A DNA stretch of 64,000 bases from Algoriphagus chordae. Its GTDB lineage: Bacteria > Bacteroidota > Bacteroidia > Cytophagales > Cyclobacteriaceae. The notes below the pieces were generated by a model. That model had not been told where the DNA came from and ran no database searches. It was given only the letters and a program-made list of their open reading frames with translations. The stretch is from positions 1 to 64,000 of the forward strand of contig NZ_QKZT01000016.1 in assembly GCF_003254055.1 (NCBI RefSeq). Reading direction: 5' to 3'. Below, piece by piece: positions 17,801 to 29,079 of this stretch. Each line of letters opens with the position of its first letter. Within the stretch, counting starts at the first letter, position 1. The translations under genes and the position numbers were made by a program.

Positions 17801-18224
17801 TTCCCTTGCTGGAGTAGTGGTGAACAATGCGATTGTATTGATTGATTACACTAACCTAGTTCGTGAGCGAAAAAGAGATGAGCTTGGAATAGGGCCAAAG
17901 GATTACTTGCCTTTCAATTTGATGATAGCAAGTGTGGTAGAGTCAGGCAAAACAAGACTACGTCCAGTATTGCTAACGGCGATTACCACAGTGCTTGGAT
18001 TGATTCCTCTGGCTATTGGGATGAACATCAATTTCGGCACATTATTGAGTTCTTTTGATCCACAATTCTATGTAGGAGGAGACAATGCTGCATTCTGGGG
18101 ACCGATGGCTTGGACAGTAATATTTGGGTTAACCTTTGCTACCTTCCTTACGTTAGTGATCGTACCAGTCATGTATTTGTTAGCAGATAAACTCACAATG
18201 AGAATCAGTAAACTTAAATCTTGA
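14820..18224 (+). CDS. RND efflux permease, HAE1-like
   Basis: 1134 residues with the two-fold RND plan: TM1, a large periplasmic loop, TM2-6, a second loop, TM8-12. The TM4 segment is LGMLVDNGIVVVENIY, with Asp411 followed by Asn412 where AcrB-type pumps have two aspartates. A single relay aspartate is also found in CusA-type pumps, so the change need not inactivate it. The absence of the metal-pump DFGxxxDG pattern points to organic substrates (drugs, lipids or fatty acids). It is the last gene of the operon and is followed by a strong terminator. Confidence 0.93.
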   Translation: MAENQKPIKTREFGLSSLCVDNSTSVVILTLIITFLGLSAYRNMPKESFPEIVIPTVYVGTPYPGNSPVDMENLITRPIEKELKSLNDIKNITSTSVQDFSSIVIEFNPGVEISKAIQDVKDAVDKSKSELPTDLDQDPNVVEVNTSDFPIMNVNISGNYSEAELKKFGEYLEDEIEKLSEISKADLAGTVEREIQINADPYKMESVGVSFNDIATAVQTENVTISGGNIRSGDFQRTLRVDGEFTDPMDILNIIVKTDNQKIVYLRDVAEVKDTYKERTSYARSKNLPVVTINVVKRSGENLLYAADKIKEIIDKTKANRFPPDLEISITNDQSKATRLQVSDLENSIIFGVILVVLVLMFFLGFRNALFVGIAIPLSMFISFLILNAFGITLNLMVLFSLILALGMLVDNGIVVVENIYRLMSEGKSAVQAAKEGVGEVAWPIITSTATTLAAFLPLAFWQDTVGEFMKFLPITLIIVLSSSLFVALVINPVLTALFMKVEDVTKDKPKRKPIIVAGVFLTLSALFYLVGWTAIGSLMLIACVLTIFNVFVLRKAIRWFQTVLLVKMENGYEAILEFALGGRRPYAFLGGTVLLLVLSLVLLVVRAPQVLFFPDNQPQLVNVFIEFPIGTDIEATNEFVDGMEDELMIALDDYKDILESVISQVGEGTGDPMEGPSNQPTPHKAKITIGFVDYIDRQGIDTNGAMEEIRELAVKYPGVLVTVDKQSNGPPVGKAINLEFAGEDYDQLIAFVNKTREYLNNQNIEGVEELKSDLSLGNPEVVLDIDRDKARRFGLSTSEIATDLRTALFGLEVSKYKEGEDDYPIQLRLKEGFRYDINTLVNKKIGFRDKFGEKREVPISAVADVKYGSTYGSVKRKDLEKAITIYSNVLAGYNATAVNAQIQAVLQNYEVPDGISVKYTGEQEEQQKSMSFLVGALGIAISLIFLIIVAQFNSVTTPFIIMASVVLSTIGVFLGLVIFNMDFVVIMTGIGIISLAGVVVNNAIVLIDYTNLVRERKRDELGIGPKDYLPFNLMIASVVESGKTRLRPVLLTAITTVLGLIPLAIGMNINFGTLLSSFDPQFYVGGDNAAFWGPMAWTVIFGLTFATFLTLVIVPVMYLLADKLTMRISKLKS

Positions 18225-18253
18225 TTGGATTAAGGTTGGTGGTTTTTTTTGTT

Positions 18254-18288
18254 AAAACCTCCGAGGCTATGTCTCGGAGGTTTTTTGT
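18254..18288 (+). terminator. Rho-independent terminator of the RND operon
   Basis: AAAACCTCCGAG (18254-18265) and CTCGGAGGTTTT (18273-18284) form a perfect 12-bp stem with a 7-base loop, followed by a T-run. Confidence 0.92.
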
Positions 18289-18361
18289 TTTTTAGCGAAG
18301 TATATTTTCCCTTTCAAGCATGGAATTTGTAAGTTCGCCAACCCGAAATTATACGAGTACA

Positions 18362-18862
18362 ATGGAAGAATTGAAGTGGTTTGTGATGTACACCAAGTCA
18401 CGCTCTGAAAAGAAAGTGGCTGATCGATTGAAAGAAAATGGATTGGAAGTTTACTTGCCTATGGTGGAGGAACTTCGCCAATGGTCAGATCGAAAGAAAA
18501 AAGTGCAGCGTGCTATGTTTAATGGTTACGTGTTTGTGAAGACCCGTCGGAACCAGTTGTGGGAGTGCCTGCAAGTACCAGGTGCAGTGAAGTTTGTTCA
18601 TTTTTCTGGACAGCATGCTACTGTTCGGGAAGAAGATCTGGATATCATCAAGCGCGTTATCGAAACAGGCGTAGACGTAGAGTCTGATGGATCATCCATA
18701 GAACCCGGCGAAAAGGTAAAAGTCATTGCAGGGCCGCTGCAACACATGTCAGGCGAAGTGATAGAGAAAGGAAATAAAGATTATTTCTTAATTCGAATTC
18801 CAGGTATCTACCAGAATTTGTTGATCTCTGTGCCTAGGAAATTTTTGGAGGTCACCGGCTGA
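18362..18862 (+). CDS. UpxY-type NusG paralogue (transcription antiterminator)
   Basis: 166 residues from the ATG at 18362; a start at 18320 would add 14 residues that are unusual for the family. The N-terminal NGN domain is clear (KWFVMYTKSRSEKKVADRL, then MFNGYVFVK), and a KOW-type C-terminus follows (PGEKVKVIAGPLQHMSGEV). Specialised NusG paralogues of this kind bind RNA polymerase and let it read through long capsule or exopolysaccharide operons in Bacteroidota. Here no such operon follows: the next genes lie on the opposite strand, so it is an orphan in this window. It is not the housekeeping nusG, which would normally sit beside secE and rplK. Confidence 0.85.
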   Translation: MEELKWFVMYTKSRSEKKVADRLKENGLEVYLPMVEELRQWSDRKKKVQRAMFNGYVFVKTRRNQLWECLQVPGAVKFVHFSGQHATVREEDLDIIKRVIETGVDVESDGSSIEPGEKVKVIAGPLQHMSGEVIEKGNKDYFLIRIPGIYQNLLISVPRKFLEVTG

Positions 18863-18933
18863 TAATCTCGGTCTAGCGAAGGCCTGTCTTACAGCTTGAA
18901 TATCTCCCTATTTAAGTGGTGAATAGGCTTATC

Positions 18934-19638
18934 TTAGTGATCAAAGCTGGAGAAAAAGTATCTTCTATAGACTATCTGACCTTGAATAAGATTGTCGTTA
19001 AATTTATTGAAGCCGATATTTCCATCAATATTATCAGAAAAATTCACCATCATAGTGCTTTCGATAGCAATATCAGAATATGGGCCTAAGGTGTAGCTCA
19101 AGCCAGCTCGAAGCGGTATATAGGCGGTAGTCAGCTTCTCTCTATAAATTTGTGCATCCTCACTGTAGGATTTTGTTTGGTCTGTAACGCTGTACATGAC
19201 CCCAAGCCCAAGTCCCCCATAGAGATTAACTATACTTCGATTCATGTGGTTTTCAAATGCAACCAAATTTACACTCGGCATTACATCAAAATAATAAGCC
19301 GCACCAACGGCAGTGTAGGCGGCATTATTTTCAAACCAAATCCCCTGAACTGTAGGCGAGGCATTTTTGGTGCTTTCTATCCATTGTGCTCCGGCAGTAG
19401 CTCTCAAATCAAAACGTTCCGTTAACCTTTTGGTAAGTGAAAGCGATACCGATGGTTTGATATTAAAGCTGAAATCTCTGTATGGGCCACCATTATCCAA
19501 ATAGGCAAAAGAAGGCCCGATACCTATGGACACAATATTGTCTCTAGAATTTTTCTCTTTATAGAAACTTTGAGCAGACAAGTTAATGCTTGCAAAAAAG
19601 AAGAAAATAAAGGTAGAGATCTTAAATCGTGTTGACAT
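18934..19638 (-). CDS. Outer membrane beta-barrel protein
   Basis: 234 residues with a signal peptide ending LSAQS (about residue 23) and a chain of short amphipathic beta strands (IVSIGIGPSFAYL, LYGGLGLGVMYSV, IPLRAGLSYTLG) that finishes with an aromatic residue close to the C-terminus. This is the usual pattern of small Bacteroidota outer membrane barrels of the PorT/OMP_b-brl type. The cargo or role is not known. It is monocistronic by spacing. Confidence 0.7.
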   Translation of the reverse strand: MSTRFKISTFIFFFFASINLSAQSFYKEKNSRDNIVSIGIGPSFAYLDNGGPYRDFSFNIKPSVSLSLTKRLTERFDLRATAGAQWIESTKNASPTVQGIWFENNAAYTAVGAAYYFDVMPSVNLVAFENHMNRSIVNLYGGLGLGVMYSVTDQTKSYSEDAQIYREKLTTAYIPLRAGLSYTLGPYSDIAIESTMMVNFSDNIDGNIGFNKFNDNLIQGQIVYRRYFFSSFDH

Positions 19639-19776
19639 ATCGAAGGGTTCTACTAAAGAGAAATTGGCCTTAGGCTAGAACTTGTATGCAAATTTGGCAA
19701 CAAATATGCCAATACCCTTTAGGGAATTATATTTAAAACAGAGAATTGGAAAAAATAGTATAAAAGTGTCAAAAAA

Positions 19777-19965
19777 TCAGGCTCCTTCAAACGCCTTTTG
19801 AATGTCTTCTTCGGTGGTTTTTAACTTGCCTCTGCAGGTTTTTACCAGCTCTGCAGCTTCTTTGACCAAGTCTGAAAGCTCGTCCACACTTTTCTTTCCT
19901 TCTTCGAGTTCTGCCAAGATGGTTTCCAGACGACTCATGGCTTCATTGTATTTTAAATCGCTCAT
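19777..19965 (-). CDS. xseB: Exodeoxyribonuclease VII small subunit
   Basis: 62 residues, matching the family in size and pattern: LKYNEAMSRLETILAELEEG near the start, then the SVDELSDLVKEAAELVKTCR helix. XseB binds the coiled-coil arm of XseA in exonuclease VII, which trims single-stranded DNA. Its start overlaps the xseA stop by four bases, so translation is coupled. Confidence 0.92.
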   Translation of the reverse strand: MSDLKYNEAMSRLETILAELEEGKKSVDELSDLVKEAAELVKTCRGKLKTTEEDIQKAFEGA

Positions 19966-21272
19966 TTTTCCTCAATTAGTGTAATTGTGCTACTGATTTT
20001 TTGCTTGGAAGTATGTGTCCGCAATTCATCCCCAAGTTGGATTTTTGCAGGATCTATAGGCTTGCCATTGATCTCAGTTCTGGTATAGCCTCTGGCTAAA
20101 ATGCTCTCAGGATTCAACTGGCGTAGCAGTAAGTCCATAGAATCTAGCTGTTGTTTTTGCTTTTGCAAAAAGCCATTTAATCCCCGATTCATATTTTTTT
20201 CAAAAGAGGCCAAGCTATTTTCCTGAATCTGCAGGATGTTTTTGCTCGAAATACGAATCCTACTTATGGAGGAATTCAATTTCTCTGCCTCTAGTTTTAG
20301 CCGGCTTTCTGAAAATGCTCTTACCTGATGTGCGATTTGGTGTATTATTGTTTGTTCCTCAGAGAGTTTTTGGCGAGTTGCTCGATCTAGTCTTTGCATG
20401 GCGATGCCTAGATTTTCCTCAAATTCCCGAAAACCAGAAAGCAGGAATTCAGCCACGGCAGTTGGAGTTTTGAGTCGGGTATGCGCTACCATATCAGCGA
20501 TGCTTTCATCCCGTTCATGTCCTATTCCTGTGAGCACAGGCAGGGAGAAATTTGAGATTTTGGCAGCAAGCCTGTAATCATCAAAGCAGTCAAGATCCAA
20601 TTGGGCTCCTCCTCCGCGTATGATTACCACTGCCTCTATTCCCAACTCGTCTTTCAGAGATTCTATCTGTTCCAGACTTCTGCTTAGGGAAGCAACTGCC
20701 TCATTTCCCTGCATAGCCGAAGGAAAAAGCTTGTGATAAACCTGATAGCCATAGGAGTTACTAGCTAGTTGATTGACAAAATCACCATAGCCGGCCGCGG
20801 TAGGACTAGAGATAATCGCGATTTTCTGAATAACTGCGGGAAGTAGATGGCGAGCATTCAGCCGAAGTAAACCTTCTTTGGTAAGCCTGTCGATTGTTTC
20901 TTGGCGGATTCTTGCTCTTTCTCCCAAAGAGAAAGAGGGGTCAATATCCTTTATATTGATGCTAAGACCATAAAGTGGGTGGAAGTTTACCGCTACTTGA
21001 GCGAGTACTTTCATACCGTTTTTGATGCTGGATCCGGTGATGGATTCAAATCTCGCCGCTATAGACCTATAAGCAAATGACCAGAGATTAGCTCTTATTT
21101 TAGCCTGAACCTGATTTCCCTGCTTTTCTACCAGTTCAAAATATGCATGGCCCTGAGGTGCTTTTCTGAAATCTGCAATTTCACCAATCACCCAAATCAC
21201 CGGATCAAGTTCCGTCTCTATGGCCTGTTGAATCAGCCGATTGAGTTCAGATATCGATCTGGCATTTTGCAT
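19962..21272 (-). CDS. xseA: Exodeoxyribonuclease VII large subunit
   Basis: 436 residues. An N-terminal OB-fold (VIWVIGEIADFRKAPQGHAY) binds DNA. The catalytic domain has the family motifs IISSPTAAGYGDF, VIIRGGGAQLDLDCFDD and LTGIGHERDESIADMVAH. A long coiled-coil and a C-terminal RGYTRTEING segment follow. It degrades single-stranded DNA from both ends together with XseB. It lies between dapA, two bases upstream, and xseB in one transcription unit. Confidence 0.96.
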   Translation of the reverse strand: MQNARSISELNRLIQQAIETELDPVIWVIGEIADFRKAPQGHAYFELVEKQGNQVQAKIRANLWSFAYRSIAARFESITGSSIKNGMKVLAQVAVNFHPLYGLSINIKDIDPSFSLGERARIRQETIDRLTKEGLLRLNARHLLPAVIQKIAIISSPTAAGYGDFVNQLASNSYGYQVYHKLFPSAMQGNEAVASLSRSLEQIESLKDELGIEAVVIIRGGGAQLDLDCFDDYRLAAKISNFSLPVLTGIGHERDESIADMVAHTRLKTPTAVAEFLLSGFREFEENLGIAMQRLDRATRQKLSEEQTIIHQIAHQVRAFSESRLKLEAEKLNSSISRIRISSKNILQIQENSLASFEKNMNRGLNGFLQKQKQQLDSMDLLLRQLNPESILARGYTRTEINGKPIDPAKIQLGDELRTHTSKQKISSTITLIEEK

Positions 21273-21274
21273 GC

Positions 21275-22138
21275 TTACTTCAGTTTTTGGAATTCAGACT
21301 TGATTTTTTTATTTAATTCTAAGCTAGCTCGAAGCATAGGAAGTCTTACCTGGTCATCACAGATACCCATATGACAAAGCAGGTTTTTGATCCCTACAGG
21401 GTTACTTTCTTCGTACATGAGGCTATTTAGCGGCAATAGCGAAAAGGCTGCTTCGAGACTTTCGGATTCTGATCCATGGCACACGGCCTTAAAAGTAGCT
21501 GGAAGTGCATTTGCCATCACAGAAATAATCCCCGATCCACCGATGCTGTAAAGCGCTTTGGTCATCAGGTCATCTCCAGAAACCAATAAGAAATCTTTCG
21601 GCATTTTTGCAGCGATTTGCATGCATTGCTCTAGGTTTCCACTAGCTTCTTTCATTCCGATAATATTAGAATGCTCAGCTAGACTCAGGGTGGTTTCCGC
21701 CGTGATATTTGACATAGTTCGGCCTGGAATATTATACAAAATCACGGGTACTGGGCAAGCATCAGCAATCGCTTTGTAATGTGCGATTATTCCTGCTTGA
21801 GTAGGTTTGTTATAATAAGGACTCACCGAAAGGATGGCAGTGATACCAGTGAAATCAGTGCTTGCGATATCACTAAGAACAGACATGGTATTGTTGCCGC
21901 CCATGCCATAGACTATAGGGACACGCCCAGCATTATATTCTATACAAGCATTAAGGACCTGTTTTTTCTCAGAAGATGAAAGAGTAACCGTTTCCCCAGT
22001 TGTGCCCAAAACCACCAAATAATCCACACCACCGTCGATTACATGATCAACCAGTCGTTTGAGACCATCGAAATCTATAGAGTAATCATCGTGAAATGGG
22101 GTGACAAGGGCTACGCCGGTTCCTTTAAGTTTATTCAT
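21275..22138 (-). CDS. dapA: 4-hydroxy-tetrahydrodipicolinate synthase
   Basis: 287 residues, a standard DapA TIM barrel. It condenses pyruvate with aspartate semialdehyde in lysine and diaminopimelate synthesis. Seen: the GTTGE motif (45-49), the proton-relay tyrosine in ILYNIPGRT (Tyr135) and the Schiff-base lysine in IIGMKEASGN (Lys163). It is first in the dapA-xseA-xseB unit. A TATCTTTA sequence just upstream on the minus strand may be its -7 element. Confidence 0.95.
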   Translation of the reverse strand: MNKLKGTGVALVTPFHDDYSIDFDGLKRLVDHVIDGGVDYLVVLGTTGETVTLSSSEKKQVLNACIEYNAGRVPIVYGMGGNNTMSVLSDIASTDFTGITAILSVSPYYNKPTQAGIIAHYKAIADACPVPVILYNIPGRTMSNITAETTLSLAEHSNIIGMKEASGNLEQCMQIAAKMPKDFLLVSGDDLMTKALYSIGGSGIISVMANALPATFKAVCHGSESESLEAAFSLLPLNSLMYEESNPVGIKNLLCHMGICDDQVRLPMLRASLELNKKIKSEFQKLK

Positions 22139-22280
22139 GGATATAAGGTTTGGGAGGCTAAAGATAAGGGGATGATAGGAATTGACATTCTGTTTTTTGA
22201 AAAAAAGGGTTTTCTAGTATTCAGTCACAGTTTCCAGTCGCAGTTGGGGGTTCGCTAACTGAGACTGATGACTGTAATCT

Positions 22281-24773
<2,493 letters not shown>

Positions 24774-24885
24774 TTACCGCAAAGTCGCAGAGATCGCCAA
24801 GAAAGGAGAAATGGAAATCTTAATTCGATTAGATGAAAGGACAAAACATAATGAGCTGAAACATGCACGAAGGAATTATAGAGCG

Positions 24886-25848
24886 TTAAAAGCCAGCTTC
24901 ATTTTTTGCGTCAATATTAAAATTTTGAATATCCTTTAAGAACTTTTTCCACATACTGAATTTCAAACTTCCCCCCGAATACAGTTTTGAGATGAAGCCA
25001 TTTGTGATAACTCTTAATGAGGTTGACTTTTTATATGGCGCTTCTATTGTGACTTGTTTAATATCTTCTATTCGGTATTTATCATTCACCCAAGGCCATA
25101 CATGATTTTTAATTATTAGGTGGTTTTGGTCCATATAAAAATAGTGAAGTTGTAGGCCCAGAGAACCATATAAGACACCAAACATTATAACGAGTCCTAT
25201 AATTATACCTCCAGAATTAGGATAAGTAAATACTATAAAAACTGAAAAGATTATCCATCCGTAAAGCAGAAATCCATTAAATGATAGGATATGGTTTCCG
25301 CTGTATTTTGTCATTTTACTGAGGTGAATAGCGTCAGCAGTGTCAACTTTCGAAGTTGCCTTAAGTGGGCTGAGCAAAATTTGATCATTGCTCTCAATAC
25401 ACTCAATTATTTGCTGGAGCGTTTTTCTGATGGCAGGCATATTTTCATAACGGGAAGCTATAAGGTCTATTTTCCTGCCATTTTTGAGGATAAGGATTGT
25501 TGCGTCCACGGGGGAGTTCGCAACTTGACTTTTTCCGATCAATTCAATCTCATCAATTTCATTCCAGGCTAAGGATTTTTTGTAGAAGAAGTTGCTGATT
25601 TTTATGCCTTTGCTATCAATCGCGATAGTTTTGTACATTTTTATATAATGTATGGCAGTACCAATAATCGCTACAAATAGAATAAGACTTCCATAGATTG
25701 GCGTTTTGAAAATTGAATCTGCTTTTCCGTTGTTTACATCTTCAATAGAAAGGAAGCAGATGAAGGTGGCTATTGCGGCCAGCCATAAAATGAGCAATAC
25801 TGGTAATACTACGGCATTCACAGTATTAATTCGGCTTCTTATTATCAT
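24886..25848 (-). CDS. Hypothetical membrane protein with two PH-like soluble parts
   Basis: 320 residues. Two pairs of membrane helices (about 12-33 with 49-66, and 190-209 with 212-235) each precede a soluble stretch rich in beta strands that begins with a TIAIDSKGIKI- or LIIKNHVWPW-like strand. This duplicated hairpin-plus-PH layout is common in uncharacterised Bacteroidota membrane proteins. Function unknown. It is divergent from the TetR gene. Confidence 0.6.
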   Translation of the reverse strand: MIIRSRINTVNAVVLPVLLILWLAAIATFICFLSIEDVNNGKADSIFKTPIYGSLILFVAIIGTAIHYIKMYKTIAIDSKGIKISNFFYKKSLAWNEIDEIELIGKSQVANSPVDATILILKNGRKIDLIASRYENMPAIRKTLQQIIECIESNDQILLSPLKATSKVDTADAIHLSKMTKYSGNHILSFNGFLLYGWIIFSVFIVFTYPNSGGIIIGLVIMFGVLYGSLGLQLHYFYMDQNHLIIKNHVWPWVNDKYRIEDIKQVTIEAPYKKSTSLRVITNGFISKLYSGGSLKFSMWKKFLKDIQNFNIDAKNEAGF

Positions 25849-26039
25849 TTTAAGAATTAATCGGAATAATGGGAAAATGTGTGGGAAAATATTCTGAACC
25901 CAAAATACTAATTTCCATTACCTAATCTATCCGTCTGATAGTTTTTCCTTGATATATCATACCTCACCGAGTTTCTTCGCGTAGAAAAGCATTTTAGTAA
26001 ATTCAATGACCTGTATCAAAAACTCCAATCATTTGAATC

Positions 26040-26076
26040 GTTTTGTCAACGAAACCTTCGAGGTTCGAACAAAAAC
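26040..26076. promoter_or_regulatory. Imperfect palindrome in the gap before the second TetR gene
   Basis: Left arm GTTTTGTCAACGAAACCT and right arm AGGTTCGAACAAAAAC are imperfect reverse complements around TCG. They lie ~96 bases before the TetR start in the 323-base gap shared with the divergent membrane-protein gene. An operator for that TetR protein is plausible but unproven. Nothing else is visible in the gap. Confidence 0.35.
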
Positions 26077-26171
26077 TCAAAGCTTACCCTCATTACGCCA
26101 GTAGAACTATTTCCATTGCATATCCTTTTATTATTTTAAACCTTTACTTTTTGATTCTCCTCAACCCACCC

Positions 26172-26804
26172 ATGCCTAAGAAAGCCAATATCGAAAGCAA
26201 AATTCTGGATGCAGCTTACAAGCTTTTTCTAGAGAAAGGTTACCGTCATACCACCATGGATGATATAGCCCAACTGCTGGGCATGAGTAAAAAGACACTT
26301 TATAAGTATTATCCAGGCAAGTTGGAGCTGTTAGGAGCGTCATTTGAAGTAACCAAAACCAAGCTAACAGCCAAAGTGGAGGCAATTGTGGACAATCGGT
26401 ATATTTCCTTTCCGCTCAAATTGAAGTCCACCTTGACTGTGATGGCTTCCCTACTCGGGCCAATTAATCCTGAGCTTTTCGAGGATCTAAGAGAGCATGC
26501 GCCAGAAATCTGGGAAGATCTGGAGCAGTATATCAATGAATCTGCCTATACGCGCTTCAAACAATTGCTGGATCAAGGCATATCTGAGGGTTTGGTCAAT
26601 CCCTCCGTTAATGTCAATTTGGTCGTAATGCTTTATGCTACTGCGGTACAATCGCTTATGGATCCCAAATTCATCAGTCAGTTCCCGGGGCCCATTCAAA
26701 AAGGCATGAAGATACCTCATGCGGATATTTACGATCAAGCGATCACGATTATATACAATGGTATTTTGACGGATGAAGCGCGCAATGAATTTGCAAATGC
26801 TTAA
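26172..26804 (+). CDS. TetR-family transcriptional regulator
   Basis: 210 residues from the ATG at 26172 (MPKKANIESKIL). The frame is open for 43 more codons upstream, but those lack protein character and the TetR fold begins right at this Met. The helix-turn-helix is TTMDDIAQLLGMSKKTLYKY. The remainder is a helical ligand domain with no motif that reveals the ligand. No pump or enzyme gene is adjacent on the same strand except metG, so the target is unknown. Confidence 0.88.
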   Translation: MPKKANIESKILDAAYKLFLEKGYRHTTMDDIAQLLGMSKKTLYKYYPGKLELLGASFEVTKTKLTAKVEAIVDNRYISFPLKLKSTLTVMASLLGPINPELFEDLREHAPEIWEDLEQYINESAYTRFKQLLDQGISEGLVNPSVNVNLVVMLYATAVQSLMDPKFISQFPGPIQKGMKIPHADIYDQAITIIYNGILTDEARNEFANA

Positions 26805-26826
26805 GGCTCGCTTTGTCTGATTTCCC

Positions 26827-26834
26827 TATCTTTG
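26827..26834 (+). promoter_or_regulatory. -7 element upstream of metG
   Basis: TATCTTTG matches TAnnTTTG and lies 65 bases before the metG ATG. I saw no convincing -33 TTTG at the usual distance. Confidence 0.4.
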
Positions 26835-26899
26835 CGCCCTGATCCTGTGAAGAATTTGTTTTCAAATCGGGGCATACTATTTCGAATCTTAGATTGATC

Positions 26900-28960
26900 A
26901 TGAGCGATAAAAATTTCAAAAGATATACAGTCACTTCCGCGCTTCCTTATGCCAATGGACCACTTCACATAGGTCACTTGGCTGGATGCTACATTCCCTC
27001 AGATATTTACGTTCGCTATTTACGAAGCCTGGGCAAGGATGTAGCCTATATCTGTGGCTCTGATGAGCACGGCGTAGCGATTACTATCAAGGCAAAAAAG
27101 GAAGGTAAAACCCCTCAGCAAGTGGTGGATCATTACCATCAAATCATGAAGGGTAGCTTTCAGGAATTTGGGATCAGCTTTGATCATTATTCAAGAACTT
27201 CAGCACCTATTCATCATGAGACGGCACAGGGATTTTTCAAGGATTTGTATGAAAAAGGTGAATTCTTAGAAGAAACTACCGAGCAATATTACGATGAGGA
27301 AGCCAACCAGTTTTTGGCAGATCGATATATAGAAGGGACTTGCCCAAAATGCGGCAACGAGCATGCATACGGAGATCAATGTGAAAAGTGTGGTAGCTCT
27401 CTTAGCCCTACAGAGCTCATCAATCCCAAGTCAAAACTCAGTGGTAGAACTCCTGTTTTAAAAGAAACCAAGCATTGGTTTTTAGACTTGGCGAGGTATC
27501 AGGATTTCTTGAAAAAATGGATACTGGAAGATCATGCGAATGATTGGAAAAATAACGTGCTGGGGCAGTGTCGCTCTTGGCTAGAAGCTGGGGATGGCCT
27601 TCAAGCAAGATCAATGACCAGAGATCTGGACTGGGGGATAAAAGTGCCTTTGCAGGATGCAGAGGGCAAAGTTCTCTATGTTTGGTTTGATGCGCCGATT
27701 GGCTACATCTCTTCTACAAAAGAATGGGCGGCAGAAAAAGGAATTGATTGGCAGCCATATTGGAAAGATCAGGATACCAAACTGGTGCACTTTATCGGAA
27801 AAGATAACATCGTGTTCCACTGTATTATTTTCCCAGCAATTCTTAAAACTCACGGCGATTATATACTTCCTGAAAATGTGCCTGCCAATGAGTTTTTGAA
27901 CCTTGAAGGAGATAAGATCTCTACTTCTAGAAACTGGGCCGTTTGGCTGCATGAGTATTTGGAAGAATTTCCAGGCAAGCAGGATGTGCTTCGCTATGTG
28001 CTTACTGCCAATGCTCCAGAGACGAAGGACAATGACTTTACTTGGAAGGATTTTCAAACTAGAAACAACTCTGAACTGGTTGCCATTTACGGGAATTTCG
28101 TGAATCGCGCAGTGGTTTTGACGCATAAATACTATCAGGGAATTATCCCACTGCGAGGTGAATTGACTGGTTACGATCAGGAGATATTGGATGCTTTGGC
28201 AGAATTTCCTGAGAAAATTGCTTCTTCTATAGAGCGCTACAGATTCCGTGAGGCTCTGAGTATTGTGATGGAATTGGCTCGATTGGGAAATAAATACCTA
28301 GCGGATACGGAGCCTTGGAAAGTCATCAAAACAGATGAAGCTCGCACGGCTACTATTCTGAATATTGCCTTGAATATCGCTGCAAATCTTGCGATCGTTT
28401 CTGAGCCATTCTTACCATTTACTGCTGGGAAACTGGTAGACCTTTTTGGAATGGAAAAGATAGATTGGTCTGAGGCTGGTCAAAGTGAGCTATTGAAAGC
28501 AGGGACGTCACTAGGAAAGATGGGATTGCTTTTCGAAAAAATCGAAGATGAAACCGTAGAAAAACAAGTACAAAAACTATTAGATGCCAAGAAGATGAAT
28601 GAAGTAGAAAACGCACAAGTTCCAGCCATGAAGGAAATCATTACTTACGATGATTTTGCAAAACTAGATATGCGTGTTGTTACCATTTTGGAAGCGGAGA
28701 AAATGTCAAAATCCAAGAAATTGCTTAAGCTAAAAGTGGATATTGGGCTTGGGAACAGAACTGTTCTTAGCGGTGTGGCAGAGCACTTTGAGCCAGAGTT
28801 TCTAATTGGTAAGCAAGTGACTATGCTAATCAACCTTGCACCGCGCAAGATGATGGGCATCGACTCTGAAGGTATGATCCTGATGGCTGAAGATAAAGAC
28901 GGCAAGTTGAAGCTTTTGGTGCCACATGAAGGCACTGCGAGTGGATCGGGGATATCTTAG
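26900..28960 (+). CDS. metG: Methionyl-tRNA synthetase with C-terminal tRNA-binding domain
   Basis: 686 residues from the ATG at 26900; a TTG two codons upstream is less likely. Class I signature HIGH (residues 23-26), the KMSKS-equivalent KISTS (339-343), and a zinc knuckle of four cysteines (148, 151, 161, 164). The anticodon-binding helical domain follows, then an EMAP/Trbp111-type domain from about 580 ([24 protein letters not shown]), which aids dimerisation and tRNA binding. It charges tRNA-Met in the cytoplasm. Confidence 0.97.
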   Translation: MSDKNFKRYTVTSALPYANGPLHIGHLAGCYIPSDIYVRYLRSLGKDVAYICGSDEHGVAITIKAKKEGKTPQQVVDHYHQIMKGSFQEFGISFDHYSRTSAPIHHETAQGFFKDLYEKGEFLEETTEQYYDEEANQFLADRYIEGTCPKCGNEHAYGDQCEKCGSSLSPTELINPKSKLSGRTPVLKETKHWFLDLARYQDFLKKWILEDHANDWKNNVLGQCRSWLEAGDGLQARSMTRDLDWGIKVPLQDAEGKVLYVWFDAPIGYISSTKEWAAEKGIDWQPYWKDQDTKLVHFIGKDNIVFHCIIFPAILKTHGDYILPENVPANEFLNLEGDKISTSRNWAVWLHEYLEEFPGKQDVLRYVLTANAPETKDNDFTWKDFQTRNNSELVAIYGNFVNRAVVLTHKYYQGIIPLRGELTGYDQEILDALAEFPEKIASSIERYRFREALSIVMELARLGNKYLADTEPWKVIKTDEARTATILNIALNIAANLAIVSEPFLPFTAGKLVDLFGMEKIDWSEAGQSELLKAGTSLGKMGLLFEKIEDETVEKQVQKLLDAKKMNEVENAQVPAMKEIITYDDFAKLDMRVVTILEAEKMSKSKKLLKLKVDIGLGNRTVLSGVAEHFEPEFLIGKQVTMLINLAPRKMMGIDSEGMILMAEDKDGKLKLLVPHEGTASGSGIS

Positions 28961-29005
28961 TAGTAAGACATTAATATCAAGTATCTAGATTTAAGATATA
29001 GGTAG

Positions 29006-29031
29006 GGGCGAATATTCATTCGCCCTTTTTT
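29006..29031 (+). terminator. Rho-independent terminator after metG
   Basis: GGGCGAAT (29006-29013) and ATTCGCCC (29018-29025) form an 8-bp stem with a 4-base loop, followed by six T. Confidence 0.9.
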
Positions 29032-29079
29032 CATATCCTAAAATCTAATGTCTTGCTACTTGAATCTTGCTACTATTTT

